NCBI RefSeq assembly: GCF_001625215.2
Contig: NC_030385.2
Location: forward strand, 11,029,135 to 11,093,134
Direction of reading: 5' to 3'
DNA: 64,000 bases
Origin: Daucus carota subsp. sativus
Taxonomy: Eukaryota; Streptophyta; Magnoliopsida; Apiales; Apiaceae
Under the pieces are notes generated by a model. That model was not told the origin of the DNA, did not search any database, and worked only from the letters and a program-made list of their open reading frames with translations. A program made the position numbers and the translations under genes. Positions 35,421 to 48,800 of this stretch are shown in pieces. Numbering within the stretch: the first letter of the stretch is position 1; each line of letters begins with the position of its first letter.

Positions 35421-36440
35421 AGTTGGGCTCAATGGAGACCAAAAATTTTGGAGTCATTAGAGACTACAAGATCTACCGTTAAATAATATGGCAATTAATG
35501 GACATGATTAAATATTCTTTGTCCTGCATTTCTTGTCCTGCATTTCTAGTTTTGTAATATTAATAATTTACACTATTCTTGTCCTGCATTTCTAATAATG
35601 TATTATTAATATTCTTGTCCTGCAATTCTAGTAATGTAATATTAATAATTTGTCCCGCATATTTGCGATATATCTAAATGTTATTTTGTCTTGCAACAAA
35701 TTCAATTCGTTGTAGGACAATGACAATGAGTTCAGTGCCAATCATAGCAGTGTCCAACTACATCTTTGTTTTGTATGCAATTATTATTTTTATTTGTTAG
35801 GATTTCGGTGATTGAACACCAATATAATGGAATTATTATTTTATGTTATGCAAGATTTAGAAGTACTGCTTGTTGTTCATCGATTTAGAAGTGCAGGACA
35901 GGATAGGGAGAGAAAACAAACGTGCAGGACAAAATATATGCAGCCGTTGGATGTTTAATGATTGGATGGCCAGGATTAGGTCTTTACAGTTTCCAAATAT
36001 TTTAAACTTATATATATGATTTGTGTATTTTAATGATTTTTAATATTTTAAAGTTATATATATGATTTGTGTATTTTAATGATTTTGATTATATAAATAT
36101 TTATATGTATGTGTTTGTAGTTGAATGATTTTATTTTGAAGTTTTAATGTTATGAATGTTGGAGGGAGATGAAATTATTTGAGTGAGGGAAGTTGAAATT
36201 TTATAAGAGAGGGAAATTTTTGATAAGGGGGAAATGAGGGTGGGAATGGTGGAAACTTTTTTGAAATACGTACATTACACATCAGTTGCATAAATAACTG
36301 ATGTCTAAAGTACTTTAACACATCTGTTTCAGTGAAAATGATGTTGAAAGTATCTTTAGCATCAGAGAAATTTCTAACTGATGTCTGAAGTGTGATGTCT
36401 ATTCCACTTTTTCTAGTAGTGTCCATAGAACTTTCTTCTA
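35421..36440. repeat. Element remnant with tcctgcatttct repeats
   Basis: Begins gagttgggctcaatggagacc and carries actacaagatctaccgtta, close to the left end of the 37188-39699 element. Bases about 35515-35660 hold four tandem, diverged copies of a ~40-bp unit around cttgtcctgcatttcta. A gtgcaggacaa motif near 35930 is roughly the inverse. No coding region. Confidence 0.5.
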
Positions 36441-36454
36441 TATATATATAGAGA

Positions 36455-37150
36455 GTCTTACTCCAATAGAAACCACCTTATTCTAGAAACTAAAAACCAA
36501 GCTGAAATATCACTAAATCCTAAAGCAGATACCACTAAATTCTTAAACAACTCCATCTCCACCTCCATCTTCACCAACCGCACCTCCATCTTCACCAACC
36601 CCACCCCCACATCCGCCACTGCCACCACCTCCGTTGTCACCTCCTCCATAACCACCATCACCTTTATGCCGCCCGCCCCCTCCATCTCCACCTCCATTAT
36701 TTCTCTAACAACACAATCTCCACCTCCATCTTCATCAACCCCATCTTGGTCGATGCTTCAACCTCCTTCAGCCCCGTTCATACTTCTTTCTCCACCTCGG
36801 CTCAACTTCAAAACGCGGCGGAGCCGCCACTATTCCGGCAACGCTCCAACCCACTACTTCAAGCCGCCCACACCTTCGTTACAATCATCCTTCCTCAATC
36901 TCCACCTTCACCTCCACCATCTCCACCACCGTCACCACCATCTAAATCGAAAACCTGAACAGATCTGGAGATTTTGAGCAGTGTTTGGAACATATATGAA
37001 GATTCTGGGCGGCTTCAGCAAGTTTTCACTAATTCTTACAACACAGATCACTAAATCCTAAAGAGAATATCACTAAATTGTACTGAGAATATCACTAACT
37101 TGTATTGGTTTCTAGTTTTTATTTTAAAAGTGGTTTCTATTTGATCATGA
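36455..37150. mobile_element. Inverted-repeat element with Pro-rich insert, flanked by (TA)n
   Basis: The left end ccaatagaaaccaccttatt is mirrored by ...aagtggtttctatttg at the right (37130-37143), and tctagaaactaaaaaccaa by ttggtttctagttttt. (TA)n tracts stand at both sides. The interior (36545-36955) is made of ccacctccatcttcacc-type repeats and an open frame rich in Pro, Ser and His. It reads like a captured coding fragment and is not an independent gene. Confidence 0.6.
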
Positions 37151-37151
37151 G

Positions 37152-37187
<36 letters not shown>

Positions 37188-37200
<13 letters not shown>

Positions 37201-39699
37201 TTGAGATCTATGGGGTACTCTTTTTATTGAGAAATTGGAGTCCCTAAGATCTACCGTTAGATTTTAAAAAGATCCTGTGGTTGAGATTTAATGGATTAAA
37301 ATGTGAGAGGATCAGTTTTTATTAATTTTAAACACTTAATCACAGCCATATCTCGGATACTCCGCTACAAACTACCTCCATACGGCTTCAATTTCGCTGC
37401 GATCAATCTAAAGTGCGGGACTGTACAACCTTAATTCACCGTCTCGGAAGAGGTCTGTAGGACAAATCAAAGCTTCGCGATAATGAGTTCAGGTATTCTC
37501 CACACTCCATCTTTTGTTCTTCAATTCACTTGCATGCCGGAGATCGGACCACTATGCTACCAGTTTCTTAGAACCCCGGATCTCTCGTTCAATGGGTCGT
37601 CCTACATTTTGCGTCTCGAAACATTCATTGCCCTCTTGTAAATTTTTGTGGCTTGGTTAGTGATTGAATAGTAACTGTCGTGTTGAGACAATGCATTTCA
37701 TATTGGTGACATTTAGGTATTAGTTTCTTCACATTCTAAATTAATTTTGTTGTTCAGCAATTAAATTTTGGACTGTTTTGATCGCGGTGCTGCAGTTTAT
37801 GTGCTACTGCATTTAGGTCTTTATTTGGGAAACAGAAATTGCGTTTTAAGTGTGTCTTGTAGATTTGTAAAAAGCATGACTTTAGTGCTTCAAGTACAAC
37901 TTGTTTGGGTGTGTAATGGATTATGGAACATTTGTCGTTTATGGTTTTAAGAGTAGTTCTGTACTTTCCTGGTTGTGTAATTTTGGACTATTTTGATCGT
38001 GGTGCTGCAGATTATGTGCTACTGCATTTAGGTTTTTGTTTGTGAAACCAAAATTGGTTTGTTAATTGTGTCTTGCATATTTGTAACCAGCATGGCTTTA
38101 GTTCTTTAATTAAAACTCATATGGGTGTTTAATGGGTTGTGGAACATATGTCGTATATGGTTTTGGGTGTTTAATTGGTTTCAGATGTTGCTAATATATC
38201 TACTGGTTTTTTTGGAAGTAGAATTGGAGATGACAACATGTCCTGCACTTGTCCTCTGTATTTTGACTAGGGGATTTTTCTTTTGCCTAACACAATTTGT
38301 GGTCGTATTTTTTGTGTTCTGCAGTTGATTTTGCAAAAGGTATTGACTGCGTCTGTAAAGTTTATAAAAAATATTATTTTGGCCTGCATAAATGTACTGC
38401 ATATGAGATTGGTAAAAAGAGTCATAATCTATATTTATATAAGTACACTGCTCGACATTGATAGGGACATACTTTTGTTATTAATCGAAAACTTGTTTGG
38501 AACAACATGAATGTTTATGCCAGTTCTTGTCATGTTATGACTTGCCTAATCTTTTGGATATTGAGAAGTTAGTACCAACGGCAATCCAACAGCTTGGCAA
38601 ACAATTTATAACTTTGTAGATTGAGGCATATTTGTAATGCGCCGCATGGAAACATACATGGGCAATTCGATCTTCGGAGATGGCAAGTAAAGTACATTTA
38701 TATATTACCCTAATCAAGTTCTTTTTTATCCATATGCTATTAATTTAATAAACATTGTGCAGGACAATCAAAAGATACTGCTAAAGAAACTCCAAGTCAT
38801 CTACTGTCATAAGATTCTTGCGTGCTATGAAAATAAGAAACATGGAAATTGCAAAAAGGAAGAAGATATATGGTTGAATTCTACTGAGATATTTGTTTTT
38901 GTATTTCAGTATTAGATGATGGTTTAAAACAGTGATTGATAAGCAGCTATTTTCTAATTTGTTTTGATTAAAATCATAATTTTTAAAATGAGTTCTGTAA
39001 TTTGTTCTGCATCTTTTATTGATATCCTGCAAACCTGACATAATAGTATCAAGTTTGTCTCCGCAGTCCACGTAGAGAACTAGTCTCAAACAACAAGTTC
39101 TGCATCTTTGGTCTAATTTATAATATTTATGACATGACTCATAATATAAATTATAAGATGCAGAACAATTTCTTAAGCAATATATACTCCTGGGCGAATT
39201 AAAGAATCAGTCTAATATTTTGGACTAAAGAAAACAACAAAACATGTTGTTCTACTCAGTGAATTCGTCGTCGACATTAGACATTCTAATAGTTCCGGCA
39301 TACAGTATGAAACTATAAGATGATAAGAATTTTAATGGTGGTGTTAATACATAAATTGTGTTGTAACGAAAAATGATAACAGGGGACACACAAGTATCCA
39401 CAAGCCTACAAACACTCTACACATCTGTAACTGCCCCATAATTTTAGCCAGCAACGAGCATAAAAGGTTAAAGACATAAAACACGTGCCTAACCCATTAG
39501 CATTAAACAGTTTTTTTAGATTTAAAATTAGAAAAAAACTTTAAAAGCCAACCATCAGATCAATATTAAATGAAGGGTCATGATCAGGACTCCAAGACTC
39601 CAACAAAATATGGGACTCCATATAACTTTCTTCTAGATCTTAGGGACTCCAATTTCTCAATAAAAAGAGTACCCCATAGATCTCAACTCTCTCTCTATA
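37188..39699. mobile_element. 2.5-kb element with 66-bp perfect terminal inverted repeats
   Basis: Bases 37188-37253 are the exact reverse complement of 39634-39699 (core: ttgagatctatggggtactc, then a segment ending ggagtccctaagatcta). Both ends abut (TA)n, so a target duplication cannot be separated from the microsatellite. The interior (2.4 kb) has no recognisable transposase. It contains a diverged tandem duplication (37764-37950 and 37978-38165) around gctgca-g-tttatgtgctactgc. Probably a non-autonomous DNA transposon; the superfamily is undetermined. Confidence 0.75.
37764..38165. repeat. Diverged ~214-bp tandem duplication inside the element
   Basis: Two units start aattttggact-g/a-ttttgatcg and share tgtgctactgcatttaggt, tgtgtcttg and ggaacat-t/a-tgtcg. 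Splice-like gcag and gtgt motifs are present, but no open frame is conserved between the units. Confidence 0.6.
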
Positions 39700-40259
39700 T
39701 ATATATATATTGGAGACTAATTTGTTCGGAATATTTGAAGACCATATCTTGCACTCTTAAATTAAAACAACAATGAACGACAAATCTCAAAGACATGTGG
39801 GCATTTCTTTTTATTTTTAAAAGTTAACTTCCGTATATTGTCCCGTATCAGTTATAGTTTTGTGCAATCTCGTAGTATAAGGCGGCATTCAATTGACAGT
39901 TACAAGTCAATTGTCCTCACTAACTTTCTCCCCCAAATCAAAATCCAACAAATTACGGGATAAGAACGACAACGCAAAATTAGTGCAGGATGATGACGAC
40001 ATAAGTTGCAAGTTCAGGTTTGTGTCCACCAAAATCAATCGTAGACAAGTAATTTGTGAGGTATTAGATGTTTTGTTGTGTTTTTGGTTTAATGTTGACT
40101 ACATGCTTGTTGAATGTTGATAATGGAAAACAATATGTGCTCATTATATAACTTTCCTAATAATAATATCGGACGAGTTAAAACATGTGACATCATTTTG
40201 GGAATGTTTTTTTAACTCTTTTGTGTTACCTAACTTTCTCAACTTAACTTACTTGCATA
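39700..40259. other. Gene-free spacer
   Basis: Begins with a short (TA)n and then low-copy-looking AT-rich DNA. No gene recognised. Confidence 0.45.
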
Positions 40260-40512
40260 CTCCTTCTATCTCTCTCATTTCTTTATCGTTTTCTAACACT
40301 GCTCAACACATATTTTAAGGCGCATATAAAACGTAGTTGTATAACTTATTTTTAGAAAATTTCTTTTTTTTTATAAAAATATAAACATCAAATTTTTATT
40401 TAGAAGAAAAAAAGTTCAAAATAATTTATAGCTATGTTCTATGAGAGCATTAGAAATTAGAATGCGTGCCGAGTTCCATCCCTCAATGTAAACAAATGAG
40501 GGGCGGAAAGAG
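40260..40512. mobile_element. Stowaway MITE
   Basis: Left end CTCCTTCTATCTC, right end gaggggcggaaagag, TA on both sides (40258-40259, 40513-40514). The interior blocks (actgctcaacacat, ttttatttagaag) match the 10329-10578 family. Confidence 0.75.
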
Positions 40513-40879
40513 TATCATTTAACTTATAATTACATCATCAAAAATTGAAACCTTTGTGTTGAGATATTGAACAACAAATATTAGAAACTTGAAACAAATA
40601 TCAATCTAACACTGCTTACCTATTACCTCTACCTCTATAGGTACCAAATATATTCACCAATTATAGAAGATTATGTTAAGTACTATTGTAGGAGATAGAG
40701 AATAATATTTTTCTTTTTTTCTCACAAAGAGTGTCAAAAATGCTGAACAACACGAGAGGGATTTCTTTATCAAAACAACAAAATGTTCTTATGCTTCTCA
40801 TAAAAAGAAAGGTCATTTTTCTAAAGTAGATGTGACTGAGATGTAAATAAAGTTTAACAGAATGAATAGTATGTTTTAA

Positions 40880-41045
40880 CAATAAAAGTGTATATCAAAT
40901 TTTTCTTTTTTATAAAAGTTTAGATAGTAGATTTTTATTTAAAAAAAAGTTTAAAATAATTTTTCCAACTATAATTAATGAGAGTATTAGAATTTGTGTT
41001 GAGTGCCCGTCTCCAGACGTAAACAATTGAGCGGGACGGAGGGAG
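40880..41045. mobile_element. Truncated Stowaway MITE
   Basis: The right end gagcgggacggagggag is followed by TA and is intact, and the interior agrees with the neighbouring family. The left end is missing. Confidence 0.55.
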
Positions 41046-41047
41046 TA

Positions 41048-41834
41048 AAAGTTGACGAAGATAATGTGAGATTTATTTTTATATTATAAAATCTTACTAT
41101 TTTAAAAAAAATTTTAAAAAAAATAAAGAATTAGAGGGCATCTTAAAAAAAGATGTCAAAAATGAAAAACATCGGAGTGGATATTTCTTATATTGTAATA
41201 AAACAGAAATCCATTTTCCCAAAACAATTTTTTAGAATTCATGTTTAGTTTAATATTAAAATTAATAATATTTTTTAACAAACAGCGAGATTTTTATATC
41301 AAATTATATGATGCATGAAAAAGTTTAATTCATTTAATAATTAAAAATGAATTATAAATCGCAAAAATACCAAAAAAAATCCCGTGCATAGCGGACACAA
41401 ATGAAATCTACTGTTATCCTCTAAAGTAAATTTGAAAATACCTGCAGTTAGAAATTAGATTAGCAAACCACGAATCAGAATATCACGAAGCATTGGAGAA
41501 AATAAAACTTTAACAAAAAATATGAAACATTAACAGAAGAGGAGCATTACCAAGCGGAGAAGAAAAACCCCATGCTTGCAAGATGAAGAGCTGTTTTGAA
41601 ACTGAAAACAAAAAGCAAACCCCGTATAGAATATTTATATTACCCATTCACAAATAAAAAGCCCAATATACTTATATACAGCCCAATACTAATCCATATT
41701 AGAAATATCAAGTTTAAGTTTAACAAGAGTAAATTAAAAATGGAGAACAAAATATTGGGAAAGCAACTCGAACATGCAAATAAAATATTTTATATTAATT
41801 ATTATTTTAAAAAGAAAAAAAAAATTAAACATTA
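41048..41834. other. AT-rich gene-free region
   Basis: Contains a worn Helitron-like hairpin (cccgtgcatagcggac near 41384) without a CTRR end. Nothing else recognised. Confidence 0.4.
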
Positions 41835-41839
41835 AAAAT

Positions 41840-41867
41840 GCCTTAGCGAAGCGGGCAAAAATACTAG
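41840..41867 (+). mobile_element. Degenerate Helitron 3' terminus
   Basis: A degenerate hairpin gccttagc-gaa-gcgggc is followed by aaaaata, CTAG (41864-41867) and T. The 5' end was not found. Confidence 0.4.
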
Positions 41868-42511
41868 TTTTATATAAATTTGTTGTTGTTAAAATAATTG
41901 TAGAAAAGAAGATCGTTAGTTGATAAAGGGTGTTGTTGTTTAGTTGTTAATGCATGTTTAAACTTGTTGGTAAAAGTTGTATTGTGCTATATTAATCATG
42001 ATCTCTTATATTTAAGTGTATTGGTCTTCACTCGTATATGAGTTATATTAATAATTTGTATACTAGTTTGTTAGTTTTAGAAGCAGAGAATGTTAGATTG
42101 ATTTTTAAGGTAGCCAAGCTTGATGAACGCATGTATGAACTTAACAAAAAAAATGTTCCCCAAATATTTTTTCGTGAGGATTTTTTTCAAAAAATATTTC
42201 TCGAGTTTTTTTGAGGAAATCCGAGAAATTATATTATTCAAAAATTGTAATTTGAAATTTTATTTTTTAACAAGCTAAGAAATTGAAATTGTGGAATTCA
42301 AATTCTAGATTTTAAATGATATCCATGCCTCCAAACAATACCTTAATAAATTTCAAATAATTTAAATTAAATACCATTAAAAACAGTTGAATATACAAGA
42401 TTTTAGTGTAATTTTGTTAATTCAAATTAAACAACATCCCTAATAATAAAAATAATTTTTTTTCGAGATCCTGCCGTTGTAGGGAGCAGGGAGATTTGAG
42501 CAACTCAACAA
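41868..42511. other. AT-rich gene-free spacer
   Basis: Nothing recognised before the NOP2 promoter. Confidence 0.4.
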
Positions 42512-42533
42512 GGCCCAAAACAAGAAATGGGCC
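42512..42533 (+). promoter_or_regulatory. Paired site II elements of the NOP2 promoter
   Basis: GGCCCA (42512-42517) and TGGGCC (42528-42533) are inverted site II motifs, the TCP-bound elements common in plant ribosomal-protein and nucleolar gene promoters. They lie about 115 bp before the donor of an untranslated first exon. Confidence 0.6.
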
Positions 42534-42802
42534 GGCCTAACTACACACATCCATCATCTCGCATATGTACTCCTACCACGAATGCTTAGGTCAAGACGTT
42601 CTAATACACACTCAGTCGACGGCGGGAGAATTTGAAGAACAAGCTAGGTATGCTCTTCTATTTTACTCACTCTTAATTTTCAACTTTAAAATATATACGC
42701 ACTTATGTTATCTACTGAATTTCTGTGATGAACAAGCCTTGTGATTAACCAAATGATTAATATAATTGAAGTAATTGATTTTGTTAATGTTGTGTAGATT
42801 AT

Positions 42803-45800
42803 ATGGCTGCTAAGGGGGCAATGAAAAAGAAAGCTACTAGTAATAGTAATAAAACTAATTCTAGAAAGAAGCAGAAGAAGGAAATTGAGCTCCCAAACCC
42901 TAAAATTCAGGAGAAAGTTGTTGATGATGATATTAGTGGTAGCGATGTCGATAGCGATGTCGATGATGATATGTTAGTTGAGCAGCATCGTGATGACAGT
43001 GATGATTCTGCTTCCGATGCTTTGTCTGATGGTGACCAACCTTTTACGGATGATTTTCTTCAGGATGATAATGTCGATGGAGGTATATGTTTCTCTGCTC
43101 TTTTCATCATTGTTTTATAGTATGTTTTAATTTGGTTGTACTTTTTTGTTTGTAATTGTGTTGTTGATATCTGTAGAGAAGAGTTCGGATTCTGATTCAG
43201 ACTCGGATCACTCTGATATCGAGAGAAAATCTAAAGCTATCGATGCTAAGAAGGAAAAAGAAGAGAAAGAAGCAGAAGCTGAACTTGTGGATAATATTAA
43301 GGAACAAGCTGATGAAGTCACATTACCAACCCCGCAGGTATTTTCTTTTCTTGTATTGTAATTGGTGGGGATAGTTACGTTTTTGTCTTGTAGTTGGATT
43401 GATACATATGTATCATGTTATATTGTCAAATTTAGGAACTTAAAGAAGAGGCGCAGGGACCTCCTGATCTTCCAAGGCTCCAGCGCAGGATTAAAGAAGG
43501 TGAACTACAGTGTTTACTTTTGTTGTGTAGTTGATTTTTTTTAGCAGTTGCACGTTTATATGATTAAGAAAATTTTCAGTCGTTCGGGTGCTTTCGAATT
43601 TCAAGACGCTACGTCAAGAAGGGGCATCAAGGAAGGATTATGTTAAGCAGCTTACAATGGATTTGGCTTCATACTATGGTTACAATGATTACCTGATTGA
43701 GGTCTTAGTGGAGGTGATATTTATGTTCCTGTAATCTGAATTTTTCTGTTAGGGTGCTGGAGTTGGTTCTCACAGTTTCGTTGTCGTCGTCGTCGTCTTG
43801 CAGATGTTTCCTGCAGTTGAACTTGTAGAGCTTATCGAGGCTTTTGAGAAACCTCGGCCTATGTGTCTTCGAACTAACACTTTAAAGGTGATAATTATGT
43901 ATTTGAGCAGATTTTGTTTACTTGTTGGTGTTTGGTTTTGTGCTAAACTATAACTAGTTTGTTGTTTGTTGAATCTCAGGCACGCAGAAGAGACTTGGCT
44001 GGCATTTTGTTGAACAGGGGTGTAAATTTAGATCCCTTAAGCAAGTGGTCAAAAGTAAGACCTGCTCATGACCTTTTTACAGCCTTATGTATCAATGTTT
44101 TTAGCAAGAATTATTGATATCAAATCTCCCAAATGTAAACGTGCAGGTTGGCTTAGTTGTTTACGACTCTCAAGTACCCATTGGTGCCACTCCTGAATAC
44201 ATGGCTGGTTTCTATATGGTATACATATATATCTTTATCAGATTACTTTTGCAATGAATTCACTCTTATTACACCTAAATATTTCGGCTTTGACTTTTTT
44301 ATGTCAATTTGGAAAACGTGTAGTAGTTATACATATAATACTATGGTTTTACATGTTTTGTGTGAGAATCACAATACCTATGTGTTTGGAATCTAAAAAA
44401 AAATTGGTTATAGGAGGACTTCTTATTTTTTTTTTACCTTTTTATTGTCATTTCTAACATCTAATTTAACAGTTACAAAGCGCTAGCTCTTTTCTACCGG
44501 TTATGGCCCTTGCTCCTCAGGAAAAGGAAAGAATCGTGGATATGGCGTAAGTAAAATGTTATTACATATAAGTTAGTAGTAGTCGTAATATTTTGTACTT
44601 ACCTTTTCCATTGACCTCTTATACTTTGGTTCTTTATCACTTTAGTGTAATAAAAAAAAAATCTCGTGTGCAAATTTCTGTATGTAGTGGCATAAGCTTG
44701 AGTTCTCTTGTTGTATTAGTTGTGCGAGTTTTTAAAATTTAAAAAAAAAATGAAAGTTTTCTTGATCCAACGAGGATGTACTTAGAGAAATCAATTTGTT
44801 ACCTTCTTGCCTGCAACAGTATGATCATAAGTCATAGTTATAGCTTCAATAACAACTTTATAATATATTTATATTACCAAAGGCTTTAGGAAACACGGGC
44901 CCAAGAACTTTGCCAACTCAATTGTGTTCTGGGATTAAATCAAGTTATAAAGTTAAAACATTAAGCTGTAAGGGGCAGTACCGGAACTAAATAAAAACCA
45001 CGCTAGAAAGTTTTTGGTTACTAATGTACGGGCCCAAGAACTTTGCCAACTCAATTGTGTTCTGGGATTAAATCAAGTTATAAAGTTAAAACATTAAGCT
45101 GTAAGGGGCAGTACCGGAACTAAATAAAAACCACGCTAGAAAGTTTTTGGTTACTAATGTAGAAACCTGTGGGTTAAGAAAAACCAAGAAATTAGAAATC
45201 CAGCTCCTTCAAGTTCCCAGTTACTGTAATGTGATTAATAGTTATCGTTTTTGTTTGGTTATGGTCAATCACAAGAATATAAATACTCATGTGCCCATGC
45301 CTCTACTGTGATTTGAACCCTTGACATATTTTTATCCAGAGGAGAAAGCTATCCACTAGCCTATGACTTCTGGGCTCTGGTTAATTATTAGCTATTTTTT
45401 AGATTTCAAATTTCTTTATTAATTACTCAATGTTGAGCTTCGAAGCTTTATTTAGCCATAGATAACTATATTGAAGTCTAAGACATAGTTTCTTATAGAC
45501 ACTAGCTTTATAGGATTAGCCATATTATTGAACATATCTTGATTATAGAGTTTTGTGTGCACTTTACAAGTGCTTATTTTTAATAATCTTAGTCCTAATT
45601 CTTAAATTATTACAATCATCTCTCCTTCCACATGTATCAGAGCATAAGCTAAAGAATTCCTGTTAGCTATTTACTGTTGGTTCTAGATAAAGAACTGTAT
45701 TATTTTCCAACTGCCTACTGTTATGGCGTTACAATGGAGGAAAAATGGCTCAAGGCGTCTGACTAGTGAGAATAAGATATTAGAAGTAATTATATATCCC

Positions 45801-48800
45801 GAGATCCAAAACATGGATGAAATTCAAGAATCAGAATATGGCAAAGTTCTATATCCGTAGTGCAGAAAACCAGCTAATTTCCCTTTCGTAATACACCCAT
45901 ATTAATATATACAAATTGATTCAATAGACTATCTGTAATAACATAAGAATAGGATAAATGAGATTGTTAAGAGCTAGGGAATAGATATGTTTGAGGTTTG
46001 ATCGAGGTTGGTGGAAGAAATTTGGGGAAGCGCATACATTAGATATGGGGAGATTGTAAATGAAAAAGAAATATTAATCACATCTATTGCTTTTATAAAA
46101 TTGACAACAATGACATAGTTCTACACAACTCTAAAGGGATTAACCTAAGATGTAGGTCCCTTTTTCTCATGATTATGTATGCATAATTCTAAAACACAAG
46201 GTGAAACAACTTCTCGCTTTATGGGCACCTATTCACCAGGGCCTTCTGCCCCCTTACTGATGCTGTGTGCCATTGCGGTTTAATAGCAATGCTGCGTACT
46301 TTAAATCATACGATGTAGAGCTGTAACACCCTAAGTAACTTCTTAAATCAAACAGGTTTGTTCAAATGATTTACGTTACTTGTTTAAATAAAGTCTCTAT
46401 CTTATTAACATAACCTTAGCTTAACAACAGCCACCTTAATTACTGTTCAGAGCCGTTAACTGAACTTAAGCGTCTCTAGTTAATGTTAGATATTAATAGG
46501 TATCTTAACTCAGGGGTTGAGTGAACTTGACTGATGTCACATTCATGTTTATGGTTATGGGTTCATAGCTCAGTTCAGGCTTTGCCATTCTCTAATTATT
46601 GTTATTTTCTTCATGTTTACTACCTTCCTATTACCTGTTCCAGTTTATTAACAGCAAGTGTTATTTTGGCAGAGCTGCTCCTGGTGGTAAAACAACGTAT
46701 GTTGCTGCACTTATGAAAAACAGTGGTATGTAAGATAATACCATGTTATCTAATTTTGTTGTGTTTTTCTAATCTATTCGTGCCTCTGGAAATGCTTCAT
46801 TTCTCTGCATTGTCTAAAAAGAGCACGACTCTGGAACACTCTTATTGTGGTGAGAAATGTGTTAATTACACTGAAGGATTTTGGAAGAAAAAATCATTTA
46901 ATCTTTAGAATGAATCTGTGAAGAAAAAAAGTTCTCTGGGATTTACATTTGCTCCTTTGGTTACTGTATAACCAAATAGCCAAGAGGCCAATGCAGAAGC
47001 CTCACTGGAGGTTATGGTTTGCGAATATTTGATTTGTACGCACCCTATTAGTGAATAAGAATTATTTTAGTTATTTAAAGTTTCTAGGAAGTCACTTGTG
47101 TAATTTAGTGGGTTTTACATTTCATACTTAGCAATTTCTACTTGCATTAAGTATCAACTGAAGCTTCTAATATTATGTAGGTCATATTTGTGGTTTATTC
47201 GCTGCATATGGATGTTGTAACAAGTGTACTCACATATATTGAAGTTTTTATCTGTATCTGTATTATCGACGAATTATCATTTAAGTATCTCAAGTATAGT
47301 ATGTTTTATACTCGAACATTCGAAAATCTTATATGCAATCATGATTACATCTTTTCAAGTATGTTGTATGTACTCTGTTCTTCGTTAATTGCATTTTTGG
47401 AATTTGGAAAGAGCAATCTATATTTGGTAGGATACTTCATATATTTTTCTCGTAATTATATCAATGGAAATGAATTCAGGTGTAATTTTTGCCAATGAGA
47501 TAAAGGAGAAAAGACTCAAGTCACTAACAGCAAATTTATCTCGCATGGGAGTAACAAACACTGTTGTTTGCAACTATGATGGGAGGGAGGTCAGAATCTG
47601 CACCTCTGTGTATTGTTGCATTGTTCATAACATAGCTGTTATAAATTGCATCATTCTGTCTCACTTCATATTAACTAACTGATTTACAATATGAATCATG
47701 GTTTGATTCAGAATATTATGGTAATAGCTCCATACTACAAATAAAATTTATTATATAAAAGTAACCACATTGCACAATACTGAATTAGGCAACGATTCGT
47801 TCATTCCTGAACTCTGTTCAGCATGCCATTAAATTTTTTCTTTTACCCCCTAAAAATTTCAGCTACCCAAAGTTTTGGGCCAAAACTCAGCTGACAGGGT
47901 ATTGCTGGATGCTCCTTGCAGCGGTACTGGAGTACGTGGTTTTGTGTTCTCTCCTTTTTGCTCTTTTTTTTTCTATTTTATTTGTGCTTGTTCCTTTTTT
48001 GCTGCTTCTAAAATCAGACACCATTAATATGTGGGTGCAGGTTATATCGAAAGATGAATCTGTCAAAACCTCCAAAAGTCTTGAAGATATACAGAGTTGT
48101 TGTCATCTGCAGAAGGTATAGATTATATTTTAAAAAGTGACTCAAACTGTACAAGGCTTGCATGATGTCATTTTCAAAATTCAAGATAAATATATTGTAA
48201 TACCTTTTGCATTGCATTTTATAATTTGATGGAAGTGTTTCTCTGTCCTTTACAGGAGTTGATCCTTGCAGCAATAGATATGGTTGATGCGAATTCAAAA
48301 TCAGGGGGCTACATAGTTTACTCCACTTGCTCCATAATGGTTGCTGAGGTATGCTATTATGAGTTATGCCACTCTTAAGTTTCAGCAACTACTTTACCTT
48401 GTTCTTTTTTTAATATTTAAACACACTCGCGCACACTCTAGTCTTTAACAAAATTCGAACCAAGAGGACATTAGTAAATACTTTTCCATAAATATTCAAT
48501 GTTCTGTACAGAATGAAGCTGTAATAGACTATGCACTTAAAAAGAGGGATGTGAAACTTGTCCCGTGTGGACTTGACTTTGGGCGTCCAGGGTATGTTGA
48601 ACTCATACTATCTAATCATCCCGATTGAAATTACTATATTGTGGACACTGACACTTCTCAATTGCAGATTTATTAATTACAGGGAGCAGCGATTCCACCC
48701 ATCATTAGAAAAGACAAGGAGATTTTATCCACATGTTCACAACATGGATGGATTTTTTGTTGCAAAGGTATATTGGACATTTGTACTAACTTCCTTGATC

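Noticed and set aside
35515..35660. CRISPR-like array of four ~40-bp repeats
   Set aside because: Plant DNA, units diverged, no uniform spacers; a tandem repeat inside a transposable element.
36458..36697. Glu/Val/Met-rich reading frame on the minus strand
   Set aside because: Antisense reading of the ccacctccatcttcacc repeat; not a gene.
48014..48388. 124-codon minus-strand frame
   Set aside because: Antisense to exons 12 and 13 of the NOP2 gene; a shadow frame.
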